Source of the DNA: Micromonosporaceae bacterium KJ-029
Lineage (GTDB): Bacteria > Actinomycetota > Actinomycetes > Mycobacteriales > Micromonosporaceae
DNA: 64,000 nt
NCBI GenBank assembly: GCA_005402585.1
Contig: BIFP01000008.1
Span: forward strand, 652,423-716,422
Direction: 5' to 3'
Made by a program: the position numbers and the translations under genes. Every line of letters begins with the position of its first letter. The stretch's first letter is position 1. Below, in pieces: positions 25,402 through 34,152 of the stretch. Under the pieces are notes generated by a model. The model was not told where the DNA came from. It saw only the letters and a list, made by a program, of their open reading frames with translations, and made no database searches.

Positions 25402-26463
25402 TCAGACGGTCACGGCGGCGGACTCCCGCAGCGGGTCGGTGGCGAAGGCGGTCACCCCTTCGACGAAGCCGACCCGCGCGGTGTAACCGAGACGCTCGGC
25501 GGCGCGGCGCGGATCGGCGGTCACATGCCGCACGTCGGTCGCCCGCGCGCCACCGACCACCAGCGGCTGCGGGCCACCCATCGCCGCCGCGAGCGCGGTG
25601 GCCAGCTCCCCGACCGTGTGCGGCTCGCCGGAACAGACGTTGACCGGGACCATGCCTTCCGGGGCAGCTGCGGTCAGCGCCAGCAGGTTGGCCCGGGCGA
25701 CATCGGTGACGTGCACGAAGTCGCGCAGTTGCCGGCCGTCCTCGTACACCCGGGGTGTCTGCCCGGCGGCCAGGGCGGAGCGGAAGATCGACGCCACCCC
25801 GGCGTACGGGGTGTCGCGGGGCATCCGGGGGCCGTAGACGTTGTGGTAGCGCAGCGCCCATCCTCCGCCGCCGGTCTGCCGGGCCCAGGCCGCGGCCAGG
25901 TGTTCCTGGGCGAGCTTGCTCGCCGCGTAGGTGCTGCGCGGGTCCGCCGGGGCGTCCTCGGGGACGGGCTGCGGCACCAGCGCCCGGCCACACCCCGGGC
26001 AGGTGGGGTCGTACCGCTGGGCGGCCAGGTCGGCGGCGGAGCGCGGAAGTGGCCGGACCACGCCGTGCCGGCCGCACCGGTAGCGCCCCTCCCCGTACAC
26101 GACCATCGAGCTGGCCAGGACCAGGCGGGCAACCCCGGCCCGGTGCATGGCGGCCAGCAGCACCGCCGTGCCGTGGTCGTTGTGGCTCGCGTACTCCGGG
26201 GCGTCGGTCGGGTCCGTCCCGTGGCCGACCATGGCCGCCTGGTGGCAGACCGCGTCCACCCCGTCCAGCAGCCGGTCGAGCAGGGACGCGTCGCGGACGT
26301 CGCCGACCACCGGGGCGTGCCGGCGGGACCAGGCCGGCAGTCCGCCCCCGTGTGCCTGCGGCAGCAGCGCGTCTACGCAGCGCACGTCGTGCCCCTTGGC
26401 GACCAGCAGATCGGCGATGTGCGACCCGATGAAACCGGCCGCGCCGGTGACCAGTACCCGCAT
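25402..26463 (-). CDS. NAD-dependent epimerase/dehydratase (extended SDR)
   Basis: A 353-residue nucleotide-sugar-type SDR. The NAD motif is GAAGFIG (residues 7-13), and the catalytic pair is Tyr179 and Lys183 in YAASK. An insert between the core strand and the catalytic Tyr carries Cys130 and a CPGCGR (Cys155, Cys158), a possible zinc or structural site. The ATG at 26463 opens directly on the Rossmann strand; a GTG four codons upstream is an alternative. It lies convergent with the membrane protein and divergent from the Moco gene. Confidence 0.92.
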   Translation of the reverse strand: MRVLVTGAAGFIGSHIADLLVAKGHDVRCVDALLPQAHGGGLPAWSRRHAPVVGDVRDASLLDRLLDGVDAVCHQAAMVGHGTDPTDAPEYASHNDHGTAVLLAAMHRAGVARLVLASSMVVYGEGRYRCGRHGVVRPLPRSAADLAAQRYDPTCPGCGRALVPQPVPEDAPADPRSTYAASKLAQEHLAAAWARQTGGGGWALRYHNVYGPRMPRDTPYAGVASIFRSALAAGQTPRVYEDGRQLRDFVHVTDVARANLLALTAAAPEGMVPVNVCSGEPHTVGELATALAAAMGGPQPLVVGGARATDVRHVTADPRRAAERLGYTARVGFVEGVTAFATDPLRESAAVTV

Positions 26464-26554
26464 TCCCGTCACGCTAGGCCAGCCCATCCGACCATTTTCC
26501 CGATATGGCCGATTCGAGCCGGTGGGCTGGAACGTTGAGCCCTACCGGAAGCGG

Positions 26555-27958
26555 ATGGCCCGACCACCCATCCACTGGAGAAGCGACAGGAGACCGACTA
26601 TCACTGGTCGAGATCCCACCCTGGCCGGGCGGGGGACATCCCGGGAGGCGACGGCGTTCCCCCGGCGGCTGTGGCGCGCGCTGGAGCGGCATCCCCCGCC
26701 CGGCGCCCTGGCGATCGGCCGCCGCTGGCGCAGTCCGCTGCGCGGGCCCTGGCTGACGTCGGTCTTCGGGCTGGTCCTGCTGATCGGCCTGCCACTCGTG
26801 ATCATCACCGGGTTGCTCGACTACGCCGCCTACGGGCCCCAGTTCGGTCAGGCGCTCCCCCGGAACGTGGGCTGGCTGCGGCTACCGCCGTTCGAGTGGC
26901 CCACCCGACCGGCCTGGCTGTTCCGAGTCAGCCAGGGGCTGCACGTGATCCTCGGGATCGTCCTCATCCCCGTGGTGCTGGCCAAACTCTGGTCGGTGAT
27001 CCCCAAGCTGTTCGCCTGGCCACCGGCCCGGTCAGCGGCACAACTGCTGGAACGGCTCTCGCTGCTGCTGCTGGTCGGCGGCATCCTGTTCCAGATCGCC
27101 ACCGGCCTGCTCAACACCCAGTACGCCTACCTGTTCGGCTTCGACTTCTACACCGCGCACTACTTCGGCGCCTGGGTGTTCACCGCCGCGTTCGTCACCC
27201 ACGTCGCCCTGAAACTGCCCCGCATGATCTCGGCCCTGCGCTCCCGCCCGTTCCGCACCGAGTTCCGGCGGGGAGCCGCCGTCACCGGGCCCGAGCCGCC
27301 GGACCCCGACGGCCTTGTCGCCCCCCGCCCCGGCCCGGCAACCGTCAGCCGGCGCGGCGCGTTGACCCTGGTGGGAGGGCTATCCCTGCTCCTCGGCGGG
27401 TTGACCGTCGGACAGACCATGGACGGTCCGCTGCGCCGCACCGCGCTACTGATGCCGCGCGGCCGGCAGCCGGGTACCGGGCCGAACGGCTTCCCCGTCA
27501 ACCGGTCCGCCGCCGCGGCCGGCGTCACCGAGGAACGGACCGGTCCAGGCTGGCGGCTCACCCTCACCGCCGCCGGCCGGACGGTCACTCTCGATCGGCA
27601 ACAACTGCTCGCCCTGCCCCAGCACACCGCGACCCTGCCCATCGCCTGCGTCGAGGGCTGGTCGACCTCGCAGACCTGGACCGGCGTACGGCTGCGCGAC
27701 CTGGCCGCCCTCGCCGGCGCCGGGCAACCGGCGTCGGCACTGGTGCGTTCGCTGGAACGAACCGGCCTGTTCAACCAGGCACAGTTGCAGTCCAACCAGA
27801 TCCTGGACCGGGACTCCCTGCTGGCGCTCAAGGTCAACGGCACCGACCTGGCCCTCGACCACGGCTACCCGGCCCGGATCATCGTGCCCGCCCTGCCCGG
27901 GGTGCACTGCACCAAGTGGGTCGCCACCATCGATTTCCGGGACACCGCCGGTGGCTGA
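26555..27958 (+). CDS. Membrane-bound molybdopterin-dependent oxidoreductase
   Basis: About 467 residues. The N-terminal half (about 60-220) has four membrane helices like a cytochrome b561-type module, with histidines (QGLHVILG, THVALKL) that may ligate heme. A Tat-like SRRGALTLVGG precedes a second anchor at about 265. The C-terminal domain is the sulfite-oxidase/YedY-type Moco fold; LPIACVEGWS contains the Cys expected to bind molybdenum. It probably transfers electrons between the membrane and an external sulfoxide or sulfite-like substrate. The start at 26555 is uncertain because no strong ribosome site is visible. Confidence 0.87.
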   Translation: MARPPIHWRSDRRPTITGRDPTLAGRGTSREATAFPRRLWRALERHPPPGALAIGRRWRSPLRGPWLTSVFGLVLLIGLPLVIITGLLDYAAYGPQFGQALPRNVGWLRLPPFEWPTRPAWLFRVSQGLHVILGIVLIPVVLAKLWSVIPKLFAWPPARSAAQLLERLSLLLLVGGILFQIATGLLNTQYAYLFGFDFYTAHYFGAWVFTAAFVTHVALKLPRMISALRSRPFRTEFRRGAAVTGPEPPDPDGLVAPRPGPATVSRRGALTLVGGLSLLLGGLTVGQTMDGPLRRTALLMPRGRQPGTGPNGFPVNRSAAAAGVTEERTGPGWRLTLTAAGRTVTLDRQQLLALPQHTATLPIACVEGWSTSQTWTGVRLRDLAALAGAGQPASALVRSLERTGLFNQAQLQSNQILDRDSLLALKVNGTDLALDHGYPARIIVPALPGVHCTKWVATIDFRDTAGG

Positions 27959-28436
27959 GTCACCCGGCCGGCTGTCCACCGGCTACGGAGCCGGGCCGCT
28001 GCACCTGGTCGTCACCGTGGGCGGCCTGGCTGTCGCCGGCTGGGTGGCACTACGGCTCGCCGGCGAACCGAACGCCGGACGCATCCTGGTCTGGTTCGTC
28101 GGTGCGGCAATCGCCCACGACCTGGTGCTCTTTCCCCTCTACGCCGGCACCGACGCCGGACTGCGCCGGCTGCTCCGGGCGACCACCGCCACCCCGGCAC
28201 CCGGCCGTGTCCGGATCCTCAACCACATCCGGGTCCCCGCCCTCGCCGCCGGGCTGACGTTCCTTGTCTACCTGCCCGGCATCCTGGGGCTCGGGAAGGT
28301 CACCTACCAGGCGGCCACCGGTCAGCATCGGCGGCAACTCCTCGGTGATTGGCTCGTCCTCGTCGCCGTCCTGTTCGCCGCCAGCGGACTGGCGTACGCG
28401 GTCCGGGCCGCCCGCCGGACCCGGCGACGAACCTAG
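27951..28436 (+). CDS. Small membrane protein coupled to the Moco oxidoreductase
   Basis: A 161-residue protein with about four membrane helices: TGYGAGPLHLVVTVGGLAVAG, then IAHDLVLFPLYA, VPALAAGLTFLVYLP and LVLVAVLFAASGLAYAV. The GTG start overlaps the end of the Moco gene by eight bases, so the two are coupled. Histidines in helices 2 and 3 could serve heme or quinone, but no family motif is recognised. It probably acts as the membrane partner or assembly factor of the oxidoreductase. Confidence 0.82.
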   Translation: MAESPGRLSTGYGAGPLHLVVTVGGLAVAGWVALRLAGEPNAGRILVWFVGAAIAHDLVLFPLYAGTDAGLRRLLRATTATPAPGRVRILNHIRVPALAAGLTFLVYLPGILGLGKVTYQAATGQHRRQLLGDWLVLVAVLFAASGLAYAVRAARRTRRRT

Positions 28437-28483
28437 GGCCTGGGTCGTAGTCAGTCCGCCTCCGGCGTGCCAGGATGCGGCGC

Positions 28484-29536
28484 ATGCGTGCCGTGATCTT
28501 CGACGAGTTCGGTGCCCGACCGCAGGTCCGCGACCTCCCGGACCCGGTGCCGCCGCCCGGTGGCGCGGTGGTCCGGGTCGAGGCGACCGGGTTGTGCCGC
28601 AGCGACTGGCACGGTTGGCAGGGCCACGATCCCGACATCAGCCTGCCGCACGTCCCTGGGCACGAGTTCGCCGGTGTCGTCACGGCGGTCGGCGCGGGCG
28701 TACGTGACTGGCGGCCCGGCGACCGGGTCACCGCGCCCTTCGTCTGCGCCTGTGGGCGGTGCCCGGCCTGCCTCGCCGGCGACCAGCAGGTCTGCGAGCG
28801 GCAGACGCAACCCGGCTTCACCCACTGGGGTTCCTTCGCCGAGTACGTGGCGGTCCAGGATGCCGACGTCAACCTGGTCCGGCTCCCCGACGACCTGGAC
28901 CATCCGACCGCGGCGGCGCTCGGCTGCCGCTTCGCCACGGCGTTCCGGGCCGTGGTCGCCCAGGGACGGGTGTCCGCGGGTGAGTGGGTGGCGGTGCACG
29001 GCTGCGGTGGCGTGGGACTTTCCGCGGTGATGATCGCGGCGGCGGCCGGGGCGCGGGTGGTGGCGGTCGACATCGCTCCTGGCGCGCTCGAACTCGCCAG
29101 AAGTTGTGGAGCCACCGTCTGCCTGGACGGCAGCACCCTCACCGCACCCGGCGCGGTGGCCGCCGCCGTCCGGGAGGCCACCGGCGGCGGCGCCCACCTG
29201 TCCCTCGACGCGCTGGGCAGTCACGCCACCTGCACCGCCTCCATCGAGAGCCTGCGGCGGCGCGGACGGCACGTGCAGGTGGGGCTCCTCCCCGCCGCCC
29301 AGGGCCGCCCGGCTCTGCCGATGGAACTCGTGATCGCGTACGAGCTGGAGCTACGCGGCAGTCACGGCATGGCCGCGCACGCCTATCCGGAGCTGCTCCG
29401 GCTGGTCACCGCTGGCGTCCTGCGCCCCGCCGAGCTGATCACCCGCACCATCGGCCTCGCCGAGGTGCCCGAAGCGTTGACCACAATGGACCGACCGGCG
29501 TCCGGCGGGATGTGTCTCATCACTCCGGGCCAATAG
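28484..29536 (+). CDS. Zinc-dependent alcohol dehydrogenase
   Basis: A 350-residue medium-chain dehydrogenase. The catalytic zinc ligands are Cys38 in [10 protein letters not shown] and His60-Glu61 in [15 protein letters not shown]...C lobe carries the four structural-zinc cysteines. The Rossmann domain has [16 protein letters not shown] upstream supports the ATG at 28484; an earlier ATG at 28475 is also in frame. It is about 47 bases after the membrane protein gene. The substrate may be a polyol or aldehyde; nothing nearby fixes it. Confidence 0.92.
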   Translation: MRAVIFDEFGARPQVRDLPDPVPPPGGAVVRVEATGLCRSDWHGWQGHDPDISLPHVPGHEFAGVVTAVGAGVRDWRPGDRVTAPFVCACGRCPACLAGDQQVCERQTQPGFTHWGSFAEYVAVQDADVNLVRLPDDLDHPTAAALGCRFATAFRAVVAQGRVSAGEWVAVHGCGGVGLSAVMIAAAAGARVVAVDIAPGALELARSCGATVCLDGSTLTAPGAVAAAVREATGGGAHLSLDALGSHATCTASIESLRRRGRHVQVGLLPAAQGRPALPMELVIAYELELRGSHGMAAHAYPELLRLVTAGVLRPAELITRTIGLAEVPEALTTMDRPASGGMCLITPGQ

Positions 29537-29576
29537 CCGGCGGCCGCTGTTTGCCGGTCACGGCTACCATCGCCCG

Positions 29577-30146
29577 GTGGATCTTCGAGGAACGATCAGC
29601 CCGGACCGCCCCCTCCTCGTCCTAGCTCTCGCCGAAGAGGCCGCCCACCTCGATTCGGACCTTCCGGTGCTGCTCACCGGGATGGGAAAGGTCAACGCCG
29701 CGGCCGCCCTCGCGGCGACGCTGGCCCGAGTCCCGCTGCCGTCGGCGGTGGTCAACCTCGGCACGGCCGGGGCGCTGCACTCCGGCTGGACCGGTACCCA
29801 CGAGGTGGGCAGCGTCGTGCAGCACGATCTGGACACGGAGTTCCTCCGGCGGCTGACCGGGCAGACCGTCGGGGCTCCGCTGGCCCTGGCCGGTGACGGT
29901 CCGGTGCTGGCCACCGGCGACCAGTTCATCGCCGACGACGACGTACGCGCCGGGCTGGCCGCGCACGCCCAACTGGTGGACATGGAGGGCTACGCCCTCG
30001 CCTCCACGGCCCTGCGGTTCGGCGTACCGGCTCGCCTGATCAAACATGTCAGCGACGAGGCCGGGACCGGAGCGGACCGCACCTGGAAGGAGTCGATGGA
30101 CGACTGCGCCCGGGTCCTCGCCCGGTGGGTCCGGGATCATCTCTGA
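29577..30146 (+). CDS. Nucleosidase of the PNP/MTAN family
   Basis: A 189-residue phosphorylase/nucleosidase fold: LTGMGKVNAAAAL, VVNLGTAGAL, ATGDQFIAD, and the purine-binding segment LVDMEGYALAS with the ribose-binding Met-Glu pair. It is shorter than E. coli MTA/SAH nucleosidase (232 residues) but retains the core. It probably cleaves nucleoside thioethers or a related nucleoside. The start is a GTG at 29577. Confidence 0.9.
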   Translation: MDLRGTISPDRPLLVLALAEEAAHLDSDLPVLLTGMGKVNAAAALAATLARVPLPSAVVNLGTAGALHSGWTGTHEVGSVVQHDLDTEFLRRLTGQTVGAPLALAGDGPVLATGDQFIADDDVRAGLAAHAQLVDMEGYALASTALRFGVPARLIKHVSDEAGTGADRTWKESMDDCARVLARWVRDHL

Positions 30147-30179
30147 CGCCGCCCCACGCTCAGCAAGCGGTCCGGCCGG

Positions 30180-30653
30180 CTACTGAACCGCCATCCGGCG
30201 GGTCAGTTCGGCCGCCCGGTACGACGCGACCTGGCGCGCCTGCGTCGCCACGAACCGCCGCAGCGGTGCCGGAGCACCGGCGGTGACCCGCTCCCGTACC
30301 CGGGTGCCGTCCGCCACGGCGGTCAGGTCCACCTCGGCGCGCAGCCACACCCGTGCGGGGCTGCACACCTCGCTGACCAGTTGGCCGGCCGGCTCGGTCG
30401 ACACCATCCGTACCCGGATGTGGTTGTCCCACCGCAGCGGCCCGGCCAGCCGGAACCGCTCGACTGCGACATAGTTCGTGACCGCGCGACCGGCGTCGTC
30501 GTGCCCGGTCCGTACGTCGTGGACCGCCACGACCAGCGGCGACAAGCCGATGTAGCTGTACGGGTCGGTCAGGTGGCGGTACACCGTCTCCGGCGAGGCC
30601 GCGACGACGCAGGTCGTCTCGAACGCGATCGACGCCTTCCGGTCCCTGTCCAC
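30180..30653 (-). CDS. SRPBCC-fold protein
   Basis: A 157-residue helix-grip protein: the FETTCVVAASPETVYRHLTDPYSYIGLSPLV front is typical of polyketide cyclase/START-like ligand-binding proteins. The GTG start at 30653 has no clear ribosome site. It converges with the nucleosidase gene, 33 bases apart. The ligand is unknown. Confidence 0.8.
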   Translation of the reverse strand: MDRDRKASIAFETTCVVAASPETVYRHLTDPYSYIGLSPLVVAVHDVRTGHDDAGRAVTNYVAVERFRLAGPLRWDNHIRVRMVSTEPAGQLVSEVCSPARVWLRAEVDLTAVADGTRVRERVTAGAPAPLRRFVATQARQVASYRAAELTRRMAVQ

Positions 30654-30742
30654 GCCTCATCCTGTCACGCCGGCGGCCCCGGGCCGAGGGCCCGTTTCCC
30701 GGTCTCGGGTGGCGGTGTTCCCCGCGCACCCACGCCGTCGCG

Positions 30743-31387
30743 TCAGTCCAGGATGCCCTCGTGCAGTGCGCGGAGCACCGCGTTCGTCCGGTCCCGCGCG
30801 CCGAGCTTGGGCAGGATCGTGGAGACGTGGTTCTTGACGGTTCCTTCCGCCAGGAAGAGGACCTCCGCGATCTCGCGGTTGCTGTACCCGTGCGCCACGA
30901 GACGCAGCACCTCCCGTTCCCGTTCGGTGAGGCTCTGCACGGGCGGCGCCTCCGGTCCGGCCGGCGACGGCCCGGAACGGATCGCCCGGAGCATCCGGTC
31001 GGTGATCGACGGTGCGATGAGGGTGCCGCCCTCGGCGAGCGTACGGATGGCCCGGGTGAGCCGCTCCAGCGTCACGTCCTTGAGCAGGTAACCACGTGCT
31101 CCCGCGCGGAGGGCGGCGAGCACGAGCGCGTCGTCGTCGAAGGTGGTCAGTACGAGCACCGGGACGTCGACGTTCTGTGCGCGAAGCCGTTCGAGCATCC
31201 AGATCCCGTCGAACCGGGGCATCCGCAGGTCGAGCAGGATCACGTCGGGTGCGGTTTCGGCGACGACCGCGAGGGCGGCCCGCCCGTCGTCGGCCTCGCC
31301 GACCACGTCGATCTCGGCGACCTCCAGCAGCCCCCGGATGCCCTGCCGGATGAGGGTCTGGTCGTCGACGACCACCACCCGGGTCAC
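30743..31387 (-). CDS. NarL/LuxR-type response regulator of the ABC-exporter locus
   Basis: A 214-residue regulator. The receiver has VVDDQTLIRQG and the phosphoacceptor Asp54 in VILLDLRMP; the C-terminal LuxR helix-turn-helix is LTEREREVLRLVAHGYSNREIAEVLFL. Its start overlaps the sensor kinase stop (ATGA), making a coupled pair. The operator-like AAGTCAT/ATGACTT repeat at 32531-32555 and the divergent ABC transporter are its most likely targets. Confidence 0.95.
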   Translation of the reverse strand: MTRVVVVDDQTLIRQGIRGLLEVAEIDVVGEADDGRAALAVVAETAPDVILLDLRMPRFDGIWMLERLRAQNVDVPVLVLTTFDDDALVLAALRAGARGYLLKDVTLERLTRAIRTLAEGGTLIAPSITDRMLRAIRSGPSPAGPEAPPVQSLTEREREVLRLVAHGYSNREIAEVLFLAEGTVKNHVSTILPKLGARDRTNAVLRALHEGILD

Positions 31388-32487
31388 GGCACCGGCACCC
31401 GGGCGATCACGCGAAACCCGTCACCGCCGTCGATCGCCAGCTCGCCGCCGAGGGCCTGGAACCGCTCACGGAGTCCCCGAAGTCCGTTGCCGAGCACGGG
31501 ATCCGGCGCGCCGCGCCCGTCGTCCCGGGCCTCCAGCACGGTGCCTCGGGCGTCGGCGGTCACCGAGATCCACAACTCCCGCGCGTCGGCGTGCCGGATC
31601 GTGTTCGTGACGATCTCCTGTGTCGCGCGTACGAACGCCGCGCTCCTCTCCTCGTCCACTCGTACGGCCGGCGAGACGTCGATCGACACGTCGAGTCCCG
31701 GCAGGTCGCCCGTCATCCGCCGCAACGCCTGCTCCAGGTCCGGGGTTTCGGTCCGCAGCTGGCCGACCGTGGTGCGGACGTCGCCGAGCAGCTCGCGGGC
31801 GACGCGGTTGGCCCGTTCCACGTGCCCGCGCGACGCGGCACCGTCGAGGTGACGGGCGGTCTCCAGCTCCAGCGTCAGGACGGTCAACTGGTGGCCGATC
31901 AGGTCGTGCAGTTCACGGGAGATCCGCAGGCGTTCCGCCGTCCGGGCCGATTCCGAGAGCAGCACGCTGGCGGCCTGCAACTCCACATGCGCCTCGGCCA
32001 GCTCACGGCGCATTCGCTGTTCCCGGATGAGGGTGACCGAGCTGAGCATGCTGGCCAACTGAATGAACAGGTAAAAGCCGGTCATCACGGCCAGCTCCGC
32101 CGGCCGGCCCGAGGTCGACGCCATGCCGATGGCGATCACCACGGTGTTGACGGCCACGATGACCAGGCTCACCGGCAGCGGGACCACGTAGACACTTACG
32201 GCCGCGGTGAGGACCAGGAGGACCGGCAGGAGCCCCATGTTCGGCGGCGAGAGCACGACCGCCCAGGACGCGACGACGGCCACGGCGAGCGCCCCGAAGC
32301 GCAGCGGGCGGGACGTGTGAGTGGCGACCGAGGTGAGCAGCGCGGCGAGGAAGAGCACGAACAGCGCGATCCACCCGCCCCGGGGGATCGCGGTGTCGAC
32401 GGTGCCGAACAGGATGGGCCCGGCGACGGCGACCGCGACCACGAGCATGGCGATGCCGGACCACTCCTCCGTCCCGACGCGTCGCAC
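31384..32487 (-). CDS. Sensor histidine kinase (DesK/NarX-like)
   Basis: A 367-residue kinase with five or six N-terminal membrane helices (about 1-150), no large external sensor, a HisKA_3 dimerisation helix with the phosphorylated His in RISRELHDLIGHQLT, and an ATPase domain ending GLRGLRERFQALGG. Such membrane-embedded kinases sense envelope or lipid state. It pairs with the response regulator by ATGA overlap and is divergent from the ABC exporter. Confidence 0.94.
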   Translation of the reverse strand: MRRVGTEEWSGIAMLVVAVAVAGPILFGTVDTAIPRGGWIALFVLFLAALLTSVATHTSRPLRFGALAVAVVASWAVVLSPPNMGLLPVLLVLTAAVSVYVVPLPVSLVIVAVNTVVIAIGMASTSGRPAELAVMTGFYLFIQLASMLSSVTLIREQRMRRELAEAHVELQAASVLLSESARTAERLRISRELHDLIGHQLTVLTLELETARHLDGAASRGHVERANRVARELLGDVRTTVGQLRTETPDLEQALRRMTGDLPGLDVSIDVSPAVRVDEERSAAFVRATQEIVTNTIRHADARELWISVTADARGTVLEARDDGRGAPDPVLGNGLRGLRERFQALGGELAIDGGDGFRVIARVPVP

Positions 32488-32530
32488 GAGCCCACTCTAG
32501 GTCGCGCCGCGCCGCCGGTACCCGTGCCGA

Positions 32531-32555
32531 AAGTCATGGTCGCAGGTGATGACTT
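32531..32555. promoter_or_regulatory. Inverted repeat AAGTCAT-N11-ATGACTT in the kinase/ABC divergent region
   Basis: Seven-base perfect arms (32531-32537, 32549-32555) separated by 11 bases lie midway between the kinase start at 32487 and the ABC gene start at 32598. The spacing suits a dimeric NarL-type regulator. Binding by the neighbouring regulator is inferred. Confidence 0.55.
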
Positions 32556-32597
32556 CTGGGACAGGTGCCGAGGCCGGGGCGTCCGTAGCGTCGAGGT

Positions 32598-33335
32598 ATG
32601 ACCAGCGTCGAACCGGCGATCCTCGCCGAGAACCTCGCCAAGAGCTACGGCCAGACCCGGGCGGTGGTCGACGTGAGCCTTCGGGTCGACGTCGGCGAGG
32701 CGGTCGGCATCCTCGGCACCAACGGTGCGGGCAAGACGACGGCGGTCGAGATGATCGCCGGGCTGCGGGTACCCGACCGGGGACGGGTGCGGGTGCTCGG
32801 CCTCGATCCTCGCCGCGATCGGGCCCGGCTCAGGCAGGTTCTCGGCGTGCAGTTGCAGCAGGCCCACTTGCACAACGCGCTGCGCGTCACGGAACTTCTC
32901 GACCTGTACCGCAGCTTCTACCCCGACCCCCGGTCCCGTGACGAGTTGCTGGACCTGGTCGACCTGACCGCGCAGCGCCGCACCATCTTCGAGAAGCTCT
33001 CCGGCGGCCAGCAGCAGCGACTCTCGATCGCACTCGCCCTCGCCGGACACCCGCGCGTCGTGATCCTCGACGAGCTGACGACCGGCCTGGATCCGAAGGC
33101 CCGGCGCCGCATGTGGAACACGATCGAGCAGCTCAGGTCCGAGGGCGTCACGGTCCTGTTGGTCAGCCACGCGATGGAGGAGGTCGAGCGGTTGTGCGAC
33201 CGCGTCGCCCTCATCGACGCCGGCCGCATCGTCGCGCTCGCGACCCCTGCGGGCCTCGTGGCGCAGGCGGGGGCCGCCACCCTCGACGACGCGTTCGTCG
33301 CGTTGACCGGAAAAGAACTGGAGGAGGCCGAATGA
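32598..33335 (+). CDS. ABC exporter ATPase
   Basis: A 245-residue ATPase of the drug/antibiotic exporter type. Walker A is GTNGAGKTT (40-48), the signature is LSGGQQQRLSIALALAG, and Walker B is VVILDELTTGLDPKA, with Leu where most have Pro. The C-terminal LDDAFVALTGKELEEAE is typical of ABC-2 partners. Its stop overlaps the start of a tiny ORF (ATGA), which in turn overlaps the permease start. It is probably regulated by the divergent two-component system. Confidence 0.94.
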   Translation: MTSVEPAILAENLAKSYGQTRAVVDVSLRVDVGEAVGILGTNGAGKTTAVEMIAGLRVPDRGRVRVLGLDPRRDRARLRQVLGVQLQQAHLHNALRVTELLDLYRSFYPDPRSRDELLDLVDLTAQRRTIFEKLSGGQQQRLSIALALAGHPRVVILDELTTGLDPKARRRMWNTIEQLRSEGVTVLLVSHAMEEVERLCDRVALIDAGRIVALATPAGLVAQAGAATLDDAFVALTGKELEEAE

Positions 33336-33388
33336 GCGACGCGGACCACAGCCGGGTCGACGCCGAGTGGAGCGAGGTGGCGGCATGA
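33332..33388 (+). CDS. 18-residue coupled micro-ORF ending in SEVAA
   Basis: ATG at 33332 shares bases with the ATPase stop (ATGA), and its own stop at 33386-33388 overlaps the permease ATG at 33385. It encodes 18 residues ending VDAEWSEVAA. The end of this ORF supplies the GAGGTGG ribosome site for the permease. A related ORF ending VDAERSEVAA occupies the same position in another ABC operon at 61595-61678. It may be a translational coupling device rather than a working peptide. Confidence 0.5.
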   Translation: MSDADHSRVDAEWSEVAA

Positions 33389-34152
33389 GCGTCGTCGTCG
33401 AGGCTCGCCGCCCCGGTGCGCGATCCCTGCTCACGCTCATCCGGTGTGAGGCGAAGATGGTGGCACGCGACACGGCCGGGCTGATCGTCCCCCTGGGACT
33501 GCCCCTGCTGATCCTGTTCAGCAGCGGCTTCTCGGCGAGCGACCACGTCGTCGTCAACGGGCGGACGGCGCTGGACGTCTTCGTCCTTCCGCTCGTGCTC
33601 ACGATGGTCATGGCCGTCATCGGCATCGTCAACATGCCGAGCTTCCTCGCCTACTACCGGCGCTCCGGGATCCTCCGCCGGCTCGGGGTCACCCCCGCGT
33701 CGCCGTTCATGGTCCTCGCCGCCCAGGCGATCGTCGGCATCCTCCAGGCGGCGATCGGCATCGCGATCGCGGTCGCGGTCGCGTTCCTCGCGTTCGGCGG
33801 GAACCCGCCCGCCGATACCGGAACCGCACTCGGCGTGGTCGCCCTCGCGATGGCGGCGATGTACGCCGTCGGCATGATCGTCGCCGCGGTCGCACCCACC
33901 CCGAACTCCGCCGTCGCCATCGGTCTGATCGCCTTCTTCATCCTCGGCGCCCTCGGCGGCATGTTCGGCGGGCGGGACGGGCTGCCCGAGCCGCTCGCCG
34001 AGATCGGCGGCTGGCTGCCCTTCGGCGCCACCGTCGATGCCCTGTCGTCCGCCTGGGCCGGCACGGCGGTCGACGGCGTGCACCTGCTCAGCCTCGCCGG
34101 GACGGTCATCGTCGGCACCGTGGTCGCGAGCCTGCTGTTCCGGTGGGAATGA
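33385..34152 (+). CDS. ABC-2 type exporter permease
   Basis: A 255-residue permease with six membrane helices: the LIVPLGLPLLILFSSG segment, then VFVLPLVLTMVMAVIGI, PFMVLAAQAIVGILQAAIG, VVALAMAAMYAVGMIVAAV, AVAIGLIAFFILGAL and a final VIVGTVVASLLF. It pairs with the ATPase to form an exporter of a drug, lipid or peptide. GAGGTGG immediately upstream supports the ATG at 33385; a GTG at 33367 is less likely. Confidence 0.92.
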   Translation: MSVVVEARRPGARSLLTLIRCEAKMVARDTAGLIVPLGLPLLILFSSGFSASDHVVVNGRTALDVFVLPLVLTMVMAVIGIVNMPSFLAYYRRSGILRRLGVTPASPFMVLAAQAIVGILQAAIGIAIAVAVAFLAFGGNPPADTGTALGVVALAMAAMYAVGMIVAAVAPTPNSAVAIGLIAFFILGALGGMFGGRDGLPEPLAEIGGWLPFGATVDALSSAWAGTAVDGVHLLSLAGTVIVGTVVASLLFRWE

